DNA from: Micrococcales bacterium KH10
GTDB lineage: Bacteria; Actinomycetota; Actinomycetes; Actinomycetales; Cellulomonadaceae
Assembly: GCA_900188465.1 (NCBI GenBank)
Contig: FZPE01000001.1
Location: forward strand, 1,178,001-1,242,000
DNA length: 64,000 nucleotides
Reading direction: 5' to 3'
A program made the position numbers and the translations under genes. The notes beneath the pieces were generated by a model. The model was given only the letters and a program-made list of their open reading frames with translations, was not told where the DNA came from and searched no databases. Each line of letters opens with the position of its first letter. Position 1 is the first letter of the stretch. Positions 44,864-54,233 of this stretch are shown piece after piece.

Positions 44864-46722
44864 ACCGCGGCTCCAACAGTGACGGACTCGTCCTGCTTAC
44901 GGTCTGCGGCCGCCTCTTCAAATGGAGTGCGCTCGTAGAACTCGCCCTTCTTGCCGACGTTGAAGGACGCCACCGGACGGTGATAACCCATCACACGGGT
45001 CCATACCTCGCATTCCTGCGGCTCCCGGTCTGGGAACTCCAGGGCGCACTTGGTGCATGTCGGTTGTTCACCGGCCAGGTAGCCGTGCACCGGGCATACC
45101 GAGAAGGTCGGCGTGATGGTGATGTACGGCAGTTTGAAATTCGTCAGCGCGCGGCGCACCATGTTGCGGCAGGCCGTGGCAGAGGAAATCTGCTCTGACA
45201 TGTACAGGTGCAGCACTGTTCCGCCGGTGTACTTTCCTTGCAGCTCTTCCTGACGCTCCAGCGCTTCGAACGGGTCGTCCGTGAAGGCAACCGGCAGTTG
45301 GGACGAGTTGGTGTAGTACGGGTTCTGGTCCGTGCCGGCCTGAAGAATGCCGGGGAATTGTTTGCGGTCTTCTTTGGCGAACCGATAGGTGGTACCTTCC
45401 GCCGGAGTGGCCTCGAGGTTGTACAGGTGACCGGTTTCCTCTTGGAACTCGACCATCGCCGCACGCACGTGATCGAGTAGTTCAATGGCCATCGCGTGGC
45501 CTGCGGGTGTGGTGATGTCCTCGGTGTCACCAGTGAAGTTACGGACCATTTCGTTCAGACCGTTGACGCCGATGGTGGAGAAGTGCGCGTCCAGGTGCCC
45601 CAGGTAGCGCTTGGTGTATGGGAACAGTCCATTGTCGATGTAGTGCTGAACTATGCGGCGTTTGATCTCCAGCGACTCCTTGGCCAGCAGCATCAGTCGG
45701 TCGAGTTCGGCGTAGAGCGCGTCCTTGTCGCCCGCGAACCGGTAGCCGAGGCGCGCGCAGTTGACGGTGACCACGCCCACCGATCCGGTCTGTTCTGCCG
45801 AGCCAAACAGCCCGTTGCCGCGCTTGAGCAGTTCGCGCAGGTCAAGCTGCAGTCGGCAGCACATGGAACGCACGTCGCCGGGGTTCATATCCGAGTTGAT
45901 GAAGTTCTGGAAGTACGGCAGCCCGTACTTGGCGGTCATGGCGAAGAGCCGTTGCGCATTTTCCGATTCCCACGGGAAGTCTTCGGTGATGTTGTAGGTC
46001 GGAATCGGGAAGGTGAAAACTCGTCCTGAAGCATCGCCTTCGGTCATGACCTCGATATATGCCTGGTTGATCAGGTCCATCTCATATTGCAGATCACCGT
46101 AGGTGAAGTCCATCGGCTGATCGTCGATCAGCGGACGCTCGTCGCGTAGGTCCTCGGGGCAGGTCCAGTCGAAGGTCAGGTTGGTGAACGGGGTCTGGGT
46201 ACCCCATCGTGATGGCACATTCAGGTTGTAGATCAGTTCTTGAATGTTCTGGCGGATGTCCTCGTACGTCATATTGTCTTTGCGCACGTAGGGGGCCATA
46301 TAGGTGTCGAAGGACGAGAACGCCTGGGCTCCGGCCCACTCGTTTTGCATGGTGCCCAGGAAGTTGACGATCTGGCCCACTGCGGAGGACATGTGCTTCG
46401 GGGGATTGGATTCGACTCGTCCCGGAACTCCGTTGAGGCCCTGCTGTAGCAGATTGCGCAGTGACCAGCCGGCGCAGTAGCCGCCGAAGACGTCAAGGTC
46501 GTGGATGTGATAGTCGCCGTTGCGGTGCGCCTGACCGATTTCAGGGGTGTACACCTCGGAGAGCCAATAGTTGGCGGTGACCTTGCCTGCAGTATTGAGG
46601 ATCAAGCCACCGAGCGAATAGCCCTGGTTGGCATTCGCATTGACCCGCCAGTCGGTCTGGTCGAGGTACTCGCGCATCGTCGAACGAACTTCGACGATGT
46701 TGGCTGATGCTGATGCAGACAT
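44860..46722 (-). CDS. nrdD: Anaerobic (class III) ribonucleoside-triphosphate reductase
   Basis: About 620 residues. ATG 46722 is best spaced from AGGAG; ATG 46728 is the alternative. It makes dNTPs without oxygen. The ATP-cone usually found in NrdD is absent at the start, and the barrel begins at NQGYSLGGLILNTAGKVTAN. The Zn site near the end is TFSVCPVHGYLAGEQPTCTK with CxxH and CxxC. The glycyl-radical loop is RVMGYHRPVASFNVGKKGEF. It is transcribed with nrdG from a promoter with two NrdR boxes. Confidence 0.93.
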   Translation of the reverse strand: MSASASANIVEVRSTMREYLDQTDWRVNANANQGYSLGGLILNTAGKVTANYWLSEVYTPEIGQAHRNGDYHIHDLDVFGGYCAGWSLRNLLQQGLNGVPGRVESNPPKHMSSAVGQIVNFLGTMQNEWAGAQAFSSFDTYMAPYVRKDNMTYEDIRQNIQELIYNLNVPSRWGTQTPFTNLTFDWTCPEDLRDERPLIDDQPMDFTYGDLQYEMDLINQAYIEVMTEGDASGRVFTFPIPTYNITEDFPWESENAQRLFAMTAKYGLPYFQNFINSDMNPGDVRSMCCRLQLDLRELLKRGNGLFGSAEQTGSVGVVTVNCARLGYRFAGDKDALYAELDRLMLLAKESLEIKRRIVQHYIDNGLFPYTKRYLGHLDAHFSTIGVNGLNEMVRNFTGDTEDITTPAGHAMAIELLDHVRAAMVEFQEETGHLYNLEATPAEGTTYRFAKEDRKQFPGILQAGTDQNPYYTNSSQLPVAFTDDPFEALERQEELQGKYTGGTVLHLYMSEQISSATACRNMVRRALTNFKLPYITITPTFSVCPVHGYLAGEQPTCTKCALEFPDREPQECEVWTRVMGYHRPVASFNVGKKGEFYERTPFEEAAADRKQDESVTVGAAV

Positions 46723-46847
46723 GTCCATGCACTCCTAGGTTGTGTTGTGTTCCGGCTTGGGTCGCTGCCACTTGCGTTGCCCGGGAATCTGGCGCTCGAC
46801 GAAAGCGAATCACAACTTCGTGACCTACATCTTCACCATAACCCCAA

Positions 46848-46894
46848 CCACAACATCTAGTGGCACTTCTTGGTTACGTAACTAGATATTGCTA
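46848..46894. promoter_or_regulatory. Tandem NrdR boxes upstream of nrdD
   Basis: CCACAACATCTAGTGG (46848-46863) and TAACTAGATATTGCTA (46879-46894) match the NrdR box pattern, the second more weakly. Their centres are 31 bp apart, three helical turns, as is usual for NrdR pairs. Located 126 bp upstream of nrdD. NrdR is the global repressor of ribonucleotide reductase genes. The surrounding 46723-47126 gap contains no gene. Confidence 0.7.
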
Positions 46895-47126
46895 TCGCGA
46901 CCCAATTCGCACTGGGACATTGGTCCCAAAAATGAGGTCTGTGACGACGGATTCGTTGCAGAACTGCCGATGTTTCAAATCCGAGAATTTTTCTTTTCTC
47001 GGCGCGTCGTGCGACCGGCTCAGCACCGTGGTGCTATCCGGTTGACCCAGTCGACTGGACCCTGCGGTGCCCTCCGGCTGGACCCAGCGACGCCATCCGG
47101 CGCGGCAACGTGCCACGATTGATGCG

Positions 47127-49652
47127 ATGACCCGAGCAGATGACCTCTTAACCGCGCTGCTGCGCACCCTGGGCGATTGGGGGCAGGTGCGCCACATTGA
47201 GCACCTTCCAGCGCGCACGGCCCGCACCGCCCCGTGGCCCGCGTGGTGCGATCCAGGCGTGGTCGAGGCGTACCAGGCTGCGGGCATCGCCGAATTGTGG
47301 CAGCACCAGTACGATGCCGCTGAGGCGATTCACCGCGGGCAGACTACTGCCATCGCCACCGCTACCGGATCGGGAAAGTCTCTCGGATTCTGGTTGCCGA
47401 TTTTGTCGACCATCGCAGCGGGAAAACGCGAAGCGGCGCGTGCGACCGGGCTGATCACGGCAGTGCGCCCTGCGAGCGCCCTGTATCTGGCCCCCACCAA
47501 GGCCTTGGCAGCCGATCAGCATCTGGCTCTGCGTCGGTTGGTGGCTGCGAGCCCTTCACTCGACACTGTGATCGATACCTGCGACGGGGACACGCCGCGC
47601 GAAGCGCGGGACTGGATCCGCGGGCACAGTGACGTGGTCCTGACCAATCCGGATTTCCTGCACCATGCGCTGCTGCCGCAGCATCAGCGCTGGACCCGGT
47701 TCCTGCGGTCACTACGTTACGTGGTCATTGACGAGGGGCACGCTTATCGCGGCCTGTTTGGGGCGCACTTGGCACTCGTCCTGCGTCGCCTGATGCGAAT
47801 CCGCGCGCACTATTCCGATGCCCCTCGCGAGGCAAGAGGCGAGGACGAGCCCGCCTTGACCTTCGTCATTGCCAGCGCGACAACGGCGGACCCGACCCAT
47901 TTGGCATCACTGCTGACTGGCACTCCCAGTGAGGAAGTCACGGTGATCGCGCAGGACAGTGCGCCCAGCGGCGCCCGCACGGTGGTGCTGTGGCAGCCTC
48001 CGCCGGTGGTGGATTCGGATGCTGACACCGCCGTCGAGGTGGATGGCCTGTCCATCGACGATGCACTGACGGACGGGTCTGATGATCTGACTGGGCTGAC
48101 GGGAATCCCTGGGCAGGGCTCTTTGGACGAGGTGCGTCGCTCCGCAACCGTCGAGGCCGCCCATGTCACCGCCGCGCTGGTCGAAAACGGGGCACGGTTG
48201 TTGACGTTTACTCGGTCACGACGCGGAGCGGAGACTGTGGCGAGTGTGGCCTCGTCCATTTTGAGTACACGAGGCGGGGTGCCTGCTGACTCGGTGTCGG
48301 CCTACCGTGGTGGATATCTGCCGGAGGAACGGCGCGCGCTCGAGTCCGCGATGTCGTCGGGTCAGCAGCGCGCGCTGGCGACAACGAATGCACTGGAACT
48401 GGGTATTGATATTTCCGGGTTGGATGCGGTGGCGATTGCCGGATGGCCGGGGTCTCGGGCTTCGGTGTGGCAGCAGGCGGGACGAGCCGGTCGCGCCGGA
48501 GGCACTGGATTGGTCTTGTTTATCTCACGCCAAGATCCCTTGGACAACTACCTGCTGGACCATCCGGAGTCGTTGTTCTCGCAGTCGGTGGAGGCCACGG
48601 TGCTGGACCCGTCGAACCGGTACGTATTGGCGCCGCATTTGTGTGCAGCGGCGGCCGAGTTGCCGCTAACCGAGGCCGATTTGGCCCTTTTCGATCCGTC
48701 AGCGCGCGCGTTATTGGACGAGATCACCACGGCTGGGCTGTTGCGGAAACGCGGCTCCGAAAACGGCCCGCGTTGGTTTTGGACGAGGCCGGAGCCCGCT
48801 TCTGCGCTGGCCGATCTGCGCGGCGCCGGGACAGGTACGGTCACGATTACGGAGGCTGATTCAGGGCAGGTGATTGGCACGATGAGTGCCGAGGATGCCG
48901 ATAGCGCGCTGCATACCGGCGCTGTCTATGTGCATCAGGGACGGTCGTTCCATGTGGTCGAGTACTTGCCGGATGAGCTCAGCGCCATGGTGGTGGCGCG
49001 CGCGGTGGACTTCCACACCTGGGCGCGTTCGACCACGTCGATGCGGATTGTGCGGCAGGAACGTGCTGTGTCGTGGCTATCCGATCAGGTGCAGTGGTGT
49101 TACGGCAACGTTGAGGTGACTTCGCAGGTGGTGGAGTTTCAGCGGCTGCGTAATAGTGATCGCCTGGTGCTTGGTAATTTCCCGTTGGAGTTGCCGGAAC
49201 GAGTGCTCGCTACGGCTGCGGTGTGGTGGACGATGTCTGTCGCGGTCTTAGAACGCGCCGGGATTGATGCGAGCACCGCGCCCGGTGCGCTGCATGCCGC
49301 CGAGCATGCGGCGATCGGTGTGCTGCCGTTGCTGGCGACGTGCGACCGCAGTGATATTGGCGGCTTGTCGACTGCGTGGCATGACCAGACGGAACAGGCC
49401 ACTATCTTCGTCCACGATGGTGCGCCAGGCGGGGCGGGCTTCAGCGAACGAGCTTTCCAGCAGGCTCACCGCTGGATTGAGGCGACGGTGGAGGTGATCT
49501 CGCAATGTTCATGTCGTTATGGCTGTCCGGCGTGTGTGCAGTCACCCAAATGCGGCAATGGCAACCACCCCCTGGACAAGGCCGCCGCACTACGGCTGTT
49601 GCGAGTGCTGCTCGAGTCACATCCCGGCACAGATCCTGCACTGCGCGTCTGA
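47127..49652 (+). CDS. DEAD/DEAH-box helicase with DUF1998 domain (MrfA-like)
   Basis: 841 residues from ATG 47127. Motif I ATATGSGKSLGFW, motif II VIDEGHAY, motif III ASATTADP, and motif VI QAGRAGRAG lie in the two RecA-like domains. The C-terminal DUF1998 carries a Cys cluster CSCRYGCPACVQSPKCG that should bind zinc, as in Bacillus MrfA/YprA, a 3'-5' helicase for mitomycin crosslink repair. In actinobacteria this helicase is the first member of the helicase/secretion neighbourhood, and the Tad genes follow on the opposite strand. A link to Tad function is not established. Confidence 0.92.
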   Translation: MTRADDLLTALLRTLGDWGQVRHIEHLPARTARTAPWPAWCDPGVVEAYQAAGIAELWQHQYDAAEAIHRGQTTAIATATGSGKSLGFWLPILSTIAAGKREAARATGLITAVRPASALYLAPTKALAADQHLALRRLVAASPSLDTVIDTCDGDTPREARDWIRGHSDVVLTNPDFLHHALLPQHQRWTRFLRSLRYVVIDEGHAYRGLFGAHLALVLRRLMRIRAHYSDAPREARGEDEPALTFVIASATTADPTHLASLLTGTPSEEVTVIAQDSAPSGARTVVLWQPPPVVDSDADTAVEVDGLSIDDALTDGSDDLTGLTGIPGQGSLDEVRRSATVEAAHVTAALVENGARLLTFTRSRRGAETVASVASSILSTRGGVPADSVSAYRGGYLPEERRALESAMSSGQQRALATTNALELGIDISGLDAVAIAGWPGSRASVWQQAGRAGRAGGTGLVLFISRQDPLDNYLLDHPESLFSQSVEATVLDPSNRYVLAPHLCAAAAELPLTEADLALFDPSARALLDEITTAGLLRKRGSENGPRWFWTRPEPASALADLRGAGTGTVTITEADSGQVIGTMSAEDADSALHTGAVYVHQGRSFHVVEYLPDELSAMVVARAVDFHTWARSTTSMRIVRQERAVSWLSDQVQWCYGNVEVTSQVVEFQRLRNSDRLVLGNFPLELPERVLATAAVWWTMSVAVLERAGIDASTAPGALHAAEHAAIGVLPLLATCDRSDIGGLSTAWHDQTEQATIFVHDGAPGGAGFSERAFQQAHRWIEATVEVISQCSCRYGCPACVQSPKCGNGNHPLDKAAALRLLRVLLESHPGTDPALRV

Positions 49653-49691
49653 CGATCAGTTCGCTGCTTCACCAGTTGTCGCCTGCTGAAG

Positions 49692-50003
49692 TCACCACTC
49701 GATTCCGGCGCGGGCGGCGGCCGTACGAGTTCCCACATGGGTGTCGAACTCGACGACGACACGCACCTGGTTGGGGTCGCTCGGTGTGCAAGTCGACAGA
49801 CGGATCCCTCGGCCCTCGACCACCTGCAAGGCCAGATCACACGGATCGTGCCGCCCCGATAGTGTTGCTGTCGCTGCTGCCAGCGCCGCGATATCAGCAA
49901 CACCCTGTGCATGAACCGCGCGGCTCACATTCGCGGAGACCAACGCGAGTGTTCCGGTGAGCATCAAACCCACAACGACTACTGCGGCCATCACCTTCGT
50001 CAT
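49692..50003 (-). CDS. TadE-like protein (helicase/secretion neighbourhood type)
   Basis: 103 residues with one N-terminal membrane helix (MAAVVVVGLMLTGTLALVSA), Ala-rich periplasmic helix VADIAALAAATATLSGR and a Cys pair that may form a disulfide. The class III prepilin cleavage motif seen in classical TadE is not evident. It is the last gene of the Tad operon and faces the helicase gene convergently. Presumably a minor pseudopilin. Confidence 0.8.
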   Translation of the reverse strand: MTKVMAAVVVVGLMLTGTLALVSANVSRAVHAQGVADIAALAAATATLSGRHDPCDLALQVVEGRGIRLSTCTPSDPNQVRVVVEFDTHVGTRTAAARAGIEW

Positions 50004-50047
50004 GTCGTCTCCTTCGCATGACGCTGCTTATATCTCGGCACGCTCCG

Positions 50048-50449
50048 CTAATCGATCAACGGCGGGGCGAAGCCCGCTGGGCTGAGTCTGTCGAAGCCAA
50101 GCACATATCGCTCGTGCGGAGCCACGTGCTCAGCACTGACCGTCCAGTTCAGCCATGATGCGACCACCGGCTTCGATACCGACACTCTCACCCAGCCCTG
50201 AGTACTGTCCCCGATTTCCACCCCTGCCGCGCTGCCTGCAATGCGTTGCACGGCAGTTTGGATGTCGCCCTGACTGGTATCGACGCTCGCCATGCGTGCA
50301 GCCACCGCCGCGGCTCGCTCCACCCGGATTCGCTGGGTGCCAAGTTGCACCACCGTGAGCAACAAGGACAGCACCAGAACCACCGCTGGTAGTGCCACGG
50401 CCATCTCGACCGTGGCACTACCAGCGTCGCCACGCACCAGTCTCACCAC
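50048..50449 (-). CDS. TadE-family minor pseudopilin
   Basis: 133 residues starting at GTG 50449. A class III signal is clear: GDAG followed by SATVEMAVALPAVVLVLSLL, with Glu at +5. It then has a hydrophobic helix and a beta-rich periplasmic domain (SAAGVEIGDSTQGWVRVSVS). The gene is 4 bp after the DUF4244 pilin-like gene, so both are one operon. Likely a minor component of the Tad pilus, cut by a TadV-type peptidase that lies outside this window. Confidence 0.85.
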   Translation of the reverse strand: MVRLVRGDAGSATVEMAVALPAVVLVLSLLLTVVQLGTQRIRVERAAAVAARMASVDTSQGDIQTAVQRIAGSAAGVEIGDSTQGWVRVSVSKPVVASWLNWTVSAEHVAPHERYVLGFDRLSPAGFAPPLID

Positions 50450-50453
50450 TGCT

Positions 50454-50774
50454 TCACATGCTCAGCGCAGATTTGATGATGCCCTCCAACAGCCCGCGCA
50501 CCGCACCTGACTTCAACACCACGATCAGCAATCCGGCAAAACCCGCGGCGGCCACAGTGGCAATCGCATACTCGGCGGTAGCCAACCCGCGATCGCCGTA
50601 GTGCCGCATCGACGATGTCGCCCGCCGCACATGCGCGACAGTCTTCGTCTTGCACCGCTGATAGACACTGCTTGGTGTCGGGGTCACACAGGTATTGCCC
50701 GCTGGCACAAGCACCGATTCGTGCAGTCTTGTCAGATCATTGCGTGGATGTTCCGTGCCACTTGTCTGAATCAT
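50454..50774 (-). CDS. DUF4244 Flp-type major pilin candidate
   Basis: 106 residues if started at ATG 50774 (GGAG 8 bp upstream); a later ATG at 50609 would shorten the leader. RHYGDRG followed by LATAEYAIATVAAAGFAGLL is a Flp/DUF4244 prepilin site with Glu at +5. The mature part is only about 45 residues, nearly all one helix, as in Flp pilins. The long N-terminal leader with one Cys pair is unusual. It is the first gene of the pseudopilin group. Confidence 0.8.
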   Translation of the reverse strand: MIQTSGTEHPRNDLTRLHESVLVPAGNTCVTPTPSSVYQRCKTKTVAHVRRATSSMRHYGDRGLATAEYAIATVAAAGFAGLLIVVLKSGAVRGLLEGIIKSALSM

Positions 50775-50899
50775 CGCGCTATCTCCGTCTCACTCGTTAT
50801 CCCTAGCGGCCATCCAAATGGGACACCGCGGATCTTGTAGTAAAGATCTACTTCGATCGTGCGTCGCCGCGGCAGTCCGCGGCATGGTCAATCCATCAA

Positions 50900-50908
50900 T
50901 GTGGATAA
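50900..50908. promoter_or_regulatory. Perfect DnaA box
   Basis: TGTGGATAA is the complement of the consensus TTATCCACA. It lies in the gap between the DUF4244 start and the TadBC end. A second one sits at 54172. Single boxes may be regulatory or chance. Confidence 0.4.
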
Positions 50909-50977
50909 CTCTTCGGGGCATGCGCTCAGTTCATTCCACCTCACCCGACAGGTCCGGTCGGCTTTCGCCCCGGGAGC

Positions 50978-52192
50978 TCACATCCCCAGACTCAGCGCCA
51001 ACGGCACCAGCCCCACCAGGACGAATGCCGGAAGGAAGCAAAGACCCAGCGGTAAAACCAGTTGCACGCCCAACCGTGCGGCAGCACGCCCGGTAGCACC
51101 GTCACGGTCACGACGGGTCTGGTCAATCAGTCGTGTCAACGTCACTTGTGCACTCGCACCGTGATTCCAGGCAGCACCCAAAGCAGTGAGCACTCGTCCA
51201 ATGACACCGTTGGACCCCCTGGTGGCCTCGTCCCAAGAAGTCCCATAACTGACCCGTTGAGTGAAAGAAGTCAGAGCCGCACCGTGATGGCCCTGGAGAA
51301 CCGTGCCGGAGATGTGCAGCGCGCGCAACAACGCGGCCCCAGAGTTGACCGCGCTGAGCACAACAGCGATCACCAGTTCATCCGCCAGCGGTACTTCGGG
51401 ATCGGGGGCAGCGACCTCGCCAGAACTCACTCGTACCAACGCCGACGACTCAGCCAACGGGCGCCCAGTCAACAGAGCAACTGCCCAACCTGTCGGACAC
51501 GAACGCCGTATCGAGCCGGACGGACGCGACGAACGCCAAGACGATGACCGTTCCGGCACCCGCGCACCCCGCGACAACCGCGAACGCCACGAACCTTCAC
51601 CGTGCGAAATACTGGCCGCCCGTTGCGCCAGCGTCTCCACCCATCGCCGACCCGCCACCATCAGCAGCCCACCAGCCAAAGTGCTCAACGTCCCCAACCG
51701 ACTGTCAAACATCACCTGCCACGGTGCTGCGCCCAGCAGCATTCCGAGTCCGACTGTCGCCACTGGCAACCACATCAAAACGCGCACACTAGATCGCGGC
51801 CCGGCGAGCGCACTGCGGCGCGCCTGTACCGCCACCTGGTGCGATTGCACCGACGCCGCAACATGGTCCAGCACATCGCCCAACGGGGTGCCTAACTCAA
51901 CTGCGATCACACAAGACATGCGCGCAGCGCGGATCGCCTCCACCAGGTCAGCGGGACTGGCACTAGCGTTCGGTGCCGAACAAACCTGCAATAAGGACGA
52001 TTCAGCTGGAACACCGCGCACATCACATTCGATCCCCACGCCAGACCACGCTCGCGATACAGATCCTCCGGAGCGCAGCGTGGCGGCCACCGTCGCCAGC
52101 ACAACCGCTAGGTCCAGCGGCACCCTGGAGGCCACCGCACGGCGTCGCGGCTTCAAACCGAGTCTGCCTATCGCAATGACCGTTGCCCACAT
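50978..52192 (-). CDS. Fused TadB-TadC inner membrane platform protein
   Basis: 404 residues containing two type II secretion F domains. The first half, LDLAVVLATVAATLRSGGSV to about residue 190, is TadB-like with a membrane segment near VLMWLPVATVGLGMLLGAAP. A Ser/Arg-rich linker (WRSRLSRGARVPERSSSWRS) leads into the TadC-like half, PLADELVIAVVLSAVNSGAA to the C-terminal membrane helices. Other actinobacteria usually have these as two genes. The gene is followed after 1 bp by tadA's stop on the same strand, so it is co-transcribed. Confidence 0.82.
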   Translation of the reverse strand: MWATVIAIGRLGLKPRRRAVASRVPLDLAVVLATVAATLRSGGSVSRAWSGVGIECDVRGVPAESSLLQVCSAPNASASPADLVEAIRAARMSCVIAVELGTPLGDVLDHVAASVQSHQVAVQARRSALAGPRSSVRVLMWLPVATVGLGMLLGAAPWQVMFDSRLGTLSTLAGGLLMVAGRRWVETLAQRAASISHGEGSWRSRLSRGARVPERSSSWRSSRPSGSIRRSCPTGWAVALLTGRPLAESSALVRVSSGEVAAPDPEVPLADELVIAVVLSAVNSGAALLRALHISGTVLQGHHGAALTSFTQRVSYGTSWDEATRGSNGVIGRVLTALGAAWNHGASAQVTLTRLIDQTRRDRDGATGRAAARLGVQLVLPLGLCFLPAFVLVGLVPLALSLGM

Positions 52193-52193
52193 T

Positions 52194-53390
52194 TCAAACC
52201 ACCTGTTGCGCAGCGGTCAACAATCGTTGCAATTCGGCCCATCCAGGTCCTTCTCGCGACGGACCGTATCCCCGCCAGGTCAGCGCGTCAAGGCTAGTAA
52301 TCGCAGACCCGGGAGCCGACGGGGTGTCACCGCGGCCTGCAAGAACCGCAACATTCGACACGAAACGGCGCAACTGCCCCTGGTGGTAGGCACGACGCAC
52401 ATGCATCACCACGCTGAACGCGGTCGTCGCCTGGTCTGCCACGACCGCGGGACTCAGCCCAGCGAGTTGTCCCAGAGACACCAACCGAGCGGGCACATCT
52501 TGCGCGCTGTTCGCGTGCAAAGTGACGGCACCTCCGCGATGTCCAGTGTTAAATGCCAGCAGCAATTCACGAATCTCGGCACCGCGCACCTCCCCGACCA
52601 CGATCCGGTCCGGCCGCATCCGCAGCGATTCCTTGACGAGTTGACTTAGCGTGATCTCGCCCGAACCTTCGGCGTTGACGCGGCGAGATTGCAGCGCCAC
52701 CAGGTGCGGGTGCTCCACCATCAATTCACGCGATTCCTCGATCAGCACGATTCGTTCATATGCGCCCGCCGCCCGCAGCAGCGCAGCCAATACCGTGGTC
52801 TTCCCAGCGCCCGTGGCGCCAGAGACCACCACTCCGATACGCGCCGCGACAATCTGGGCGAGTATCGGTTCCCACAGCGCAGGAATCATGGCCTGTTCGA
52901 CCAGTTGCGGAAGCTGCCATGATTGCGTTTGCGGGACCCGCAATGAGATCACGGCGGCAGCGTCCACCAATGGCGCCAAGACAGCATGAAACCTGGTGCC
53001 ATCCGGCAGGCGACCATCAGCCGTCGGACAGGCGTCGTCGAGTCGGCAGCCCGCATTCGCGGCCAACCGCATCGCAAGAGTGCGCAGGTCAGCATCGGAG
53101 CCCAAAATGACGCGAGTGCGCTGCAACCCTTGACCGCGATCCACCCAAATGTCCTGCGGCCCATTGACGAGCACATCGGTCACACCGGGCAGGTCCAGCA
53201 GTTGTTGCAGCGCGCCTGCTCCCAACAACTGCCGCTCCAATGCACGTGAGATGTCAGCGACGGCCTCGTCTCCGAGCGCGACCGCATACTCACGCACATA
53301 ATGCTCGATACGCGCGGAGGTGACCGGTTCATTCGCGGCAATCAGACGTTGCCGAATGCTGGCAACCACATGGTCATCATCGGAGTTCAC
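52194..53390 (-). CDS. tadA: TadA/CpaF secretion ATPase
   Basis: 398 residues, helicase/secretion neighbourhood ATPase type. Walker A GVVVSGATGAGKTTVLAALL, Walker B-like IVLIEESRELMVEHP and the Asp/His boxes in MRPDRIVVGEVRG and NTGHRGGAVTLHANS identify a type II/IV secretion ATPase. The N-terminal all-helical domain includes LLDLPGVTDVLVNGPQDIWV, the typical entry. It powers assembly of the Tad pilus. It overlaps the CpaE-like gene by four bases. Confidence 0.93.
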   Translation of the reverse strand: MNSDDDHVVASIRQRLIAANEPVTSARIEHYVREYAVALGDEAVADISRALERQLLGAGALQQLLDLPGVTDVLVNGPQDIWVDRGQGLQRTRVILGSDADLRTLAMRLAANAGCRLDDACPTADGRLPDGTRFHAVLAPLVDAAAVISLRVPQTQSWQLPQLVEQAMIPALWEPILAQIVAARIGVVVSGATGAGKTTVLAALLRAAGAYERIVLIEESRELMVEHPHLVALQSRRVNAEGSGEITLSQLVKESLRMRPDRIVVGEVRGAEIRELLLAFNTGHRGGAVTLHANSAQDVPARLVSLGQLAGLSPAVVADQATTAFSVVMHVRRAYHQGQLRRFVSNVAVLAGRGDTPSAPGSAITSLDALTWRGYGPSREGPGWAELQRLLTAAQQVV

Positions 53391-54121
53391 GAGTGCTCCC
53401 TGACTACCAGAGCCAATCGTGCGGCAGCGACCTCAACCGGCACTGGGGCCGCGGAAGTCAGCCGTCCGGGCTTATCCCACCGTGGTCGCGAAACCGCCGG
53501 TCCCACTCCGCATTCAACCGGCTGCGCCAATTTCGGGGTGTGTGCGAGGACTGGACCCAACGGCACCCCAGCCGCAACGGAAACGTCGTGCGCGGCAAGA
53601 CTCATCCCTGGGTGGCACCGTGCCACCAGCAACTTCTTCGACCCGCAAGATGCGGCCACATTCTTGGCGATCACTGCTGAGAGCACATCGCGCCCTGCGA
53701 TCAGCAGGGTCAAGTTGGCCTCGTCAAGCAGGGAGCACTCGTCCCGCCCATCCAACGCGTCTAGAGCGAGATCTGCCACGACCGGGGTCGCGGCCCGCAG
53801 TGTCTCGATGATGGGGGCCACGCTGAACCGCGGCGCGTCGCCAGAAGAGGCGGCGGCCAGTCGGCTGCCGGAGATCACCGGCACCTGCCACCATCGTGGC
53901 GCAGTCTCGAGCAATGACCCAGCGGCAATCCGGTGGGCGGTCAGGTTGAGGTTGGACCAGCGCGGTCCATTGTGATCCTCGGTCCCGGCAAGAGTGTCGA
54001 GCCCACCGAAGAGCCGAGTGTCGACGGCGCACCCACCTAGCGCCCCGGCAAGATGCAGGGCAAGGGTCGATGCGCCCAGGTTGCCTCGTACTCCGATCAC
54101 ACAGATCAATGGTCGTTTCAC
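53387..54121 (-). CDS. CpaE-like ATPase of the Tad system (short form)
   Basis: 244 residues from GTG 54121 (VKRPLICVIGVRGNLGASTL). The open frame continues upstream but overlaps the divergent HAD gene and has shadow composition. It has a MinD/ParA-like P-loop with GNLGAST in place of the usual GGxGKST, as in CpaE homologues. Members commonly carry an N-terminal receiver-like domain, which is absent or reduced here. It likely positions the secretion complex at the cell pole. Confidence 0.8.
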   Translation of the reverse strand: MKRPLICVIGVRGNLGASTLALHLAGALGGCAVDTRLFGGLDTLAGTEDHNGPRWSNLNLTAHRIAAGSLLETAPRWWQVPVISGSRLAAASSGDAPRFSVAPIIETLRAATPVVADLALDALDGRDECSLLDEANLTLLIAGRDVLSAVIAKNVAASCGSKKLLVARCHPGMSLAAHDVSVAAGVPLGPVLAHTPKLAQPVECGVGPAVSRPRWDKPGRLTSAAPVPVEVAAARLALVVREHS

Positions 54122-54171
54122 CACTTCATCGTGCCCACACTGACCTGCGCGTAGTGGTCGAATACAACGAT

Positions 54172-54180
54172 TGTGGATAA
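54172..54180. promoter_or_regulatory. Perfect DnaA box in divergent promoter
   Basis: TGTGGATAA again, in the 112-bp gap between the CpaE-like gene and the divergent HAD gene. See the box at 50900. Confidence 0.4.
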
Positions 54181-54233
54181 CCTTTGTGGCCGTTGGGCAT
54201 TCGTGCGGAGCGTCAGACCGATAGGCTCTCAAT

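Noticed and set aside
51303-52649. 448-residue plus-strand frame over the Tad genes
   Set aside because: Shadow of TadBC and TadA genes, with their typical reversed composition.
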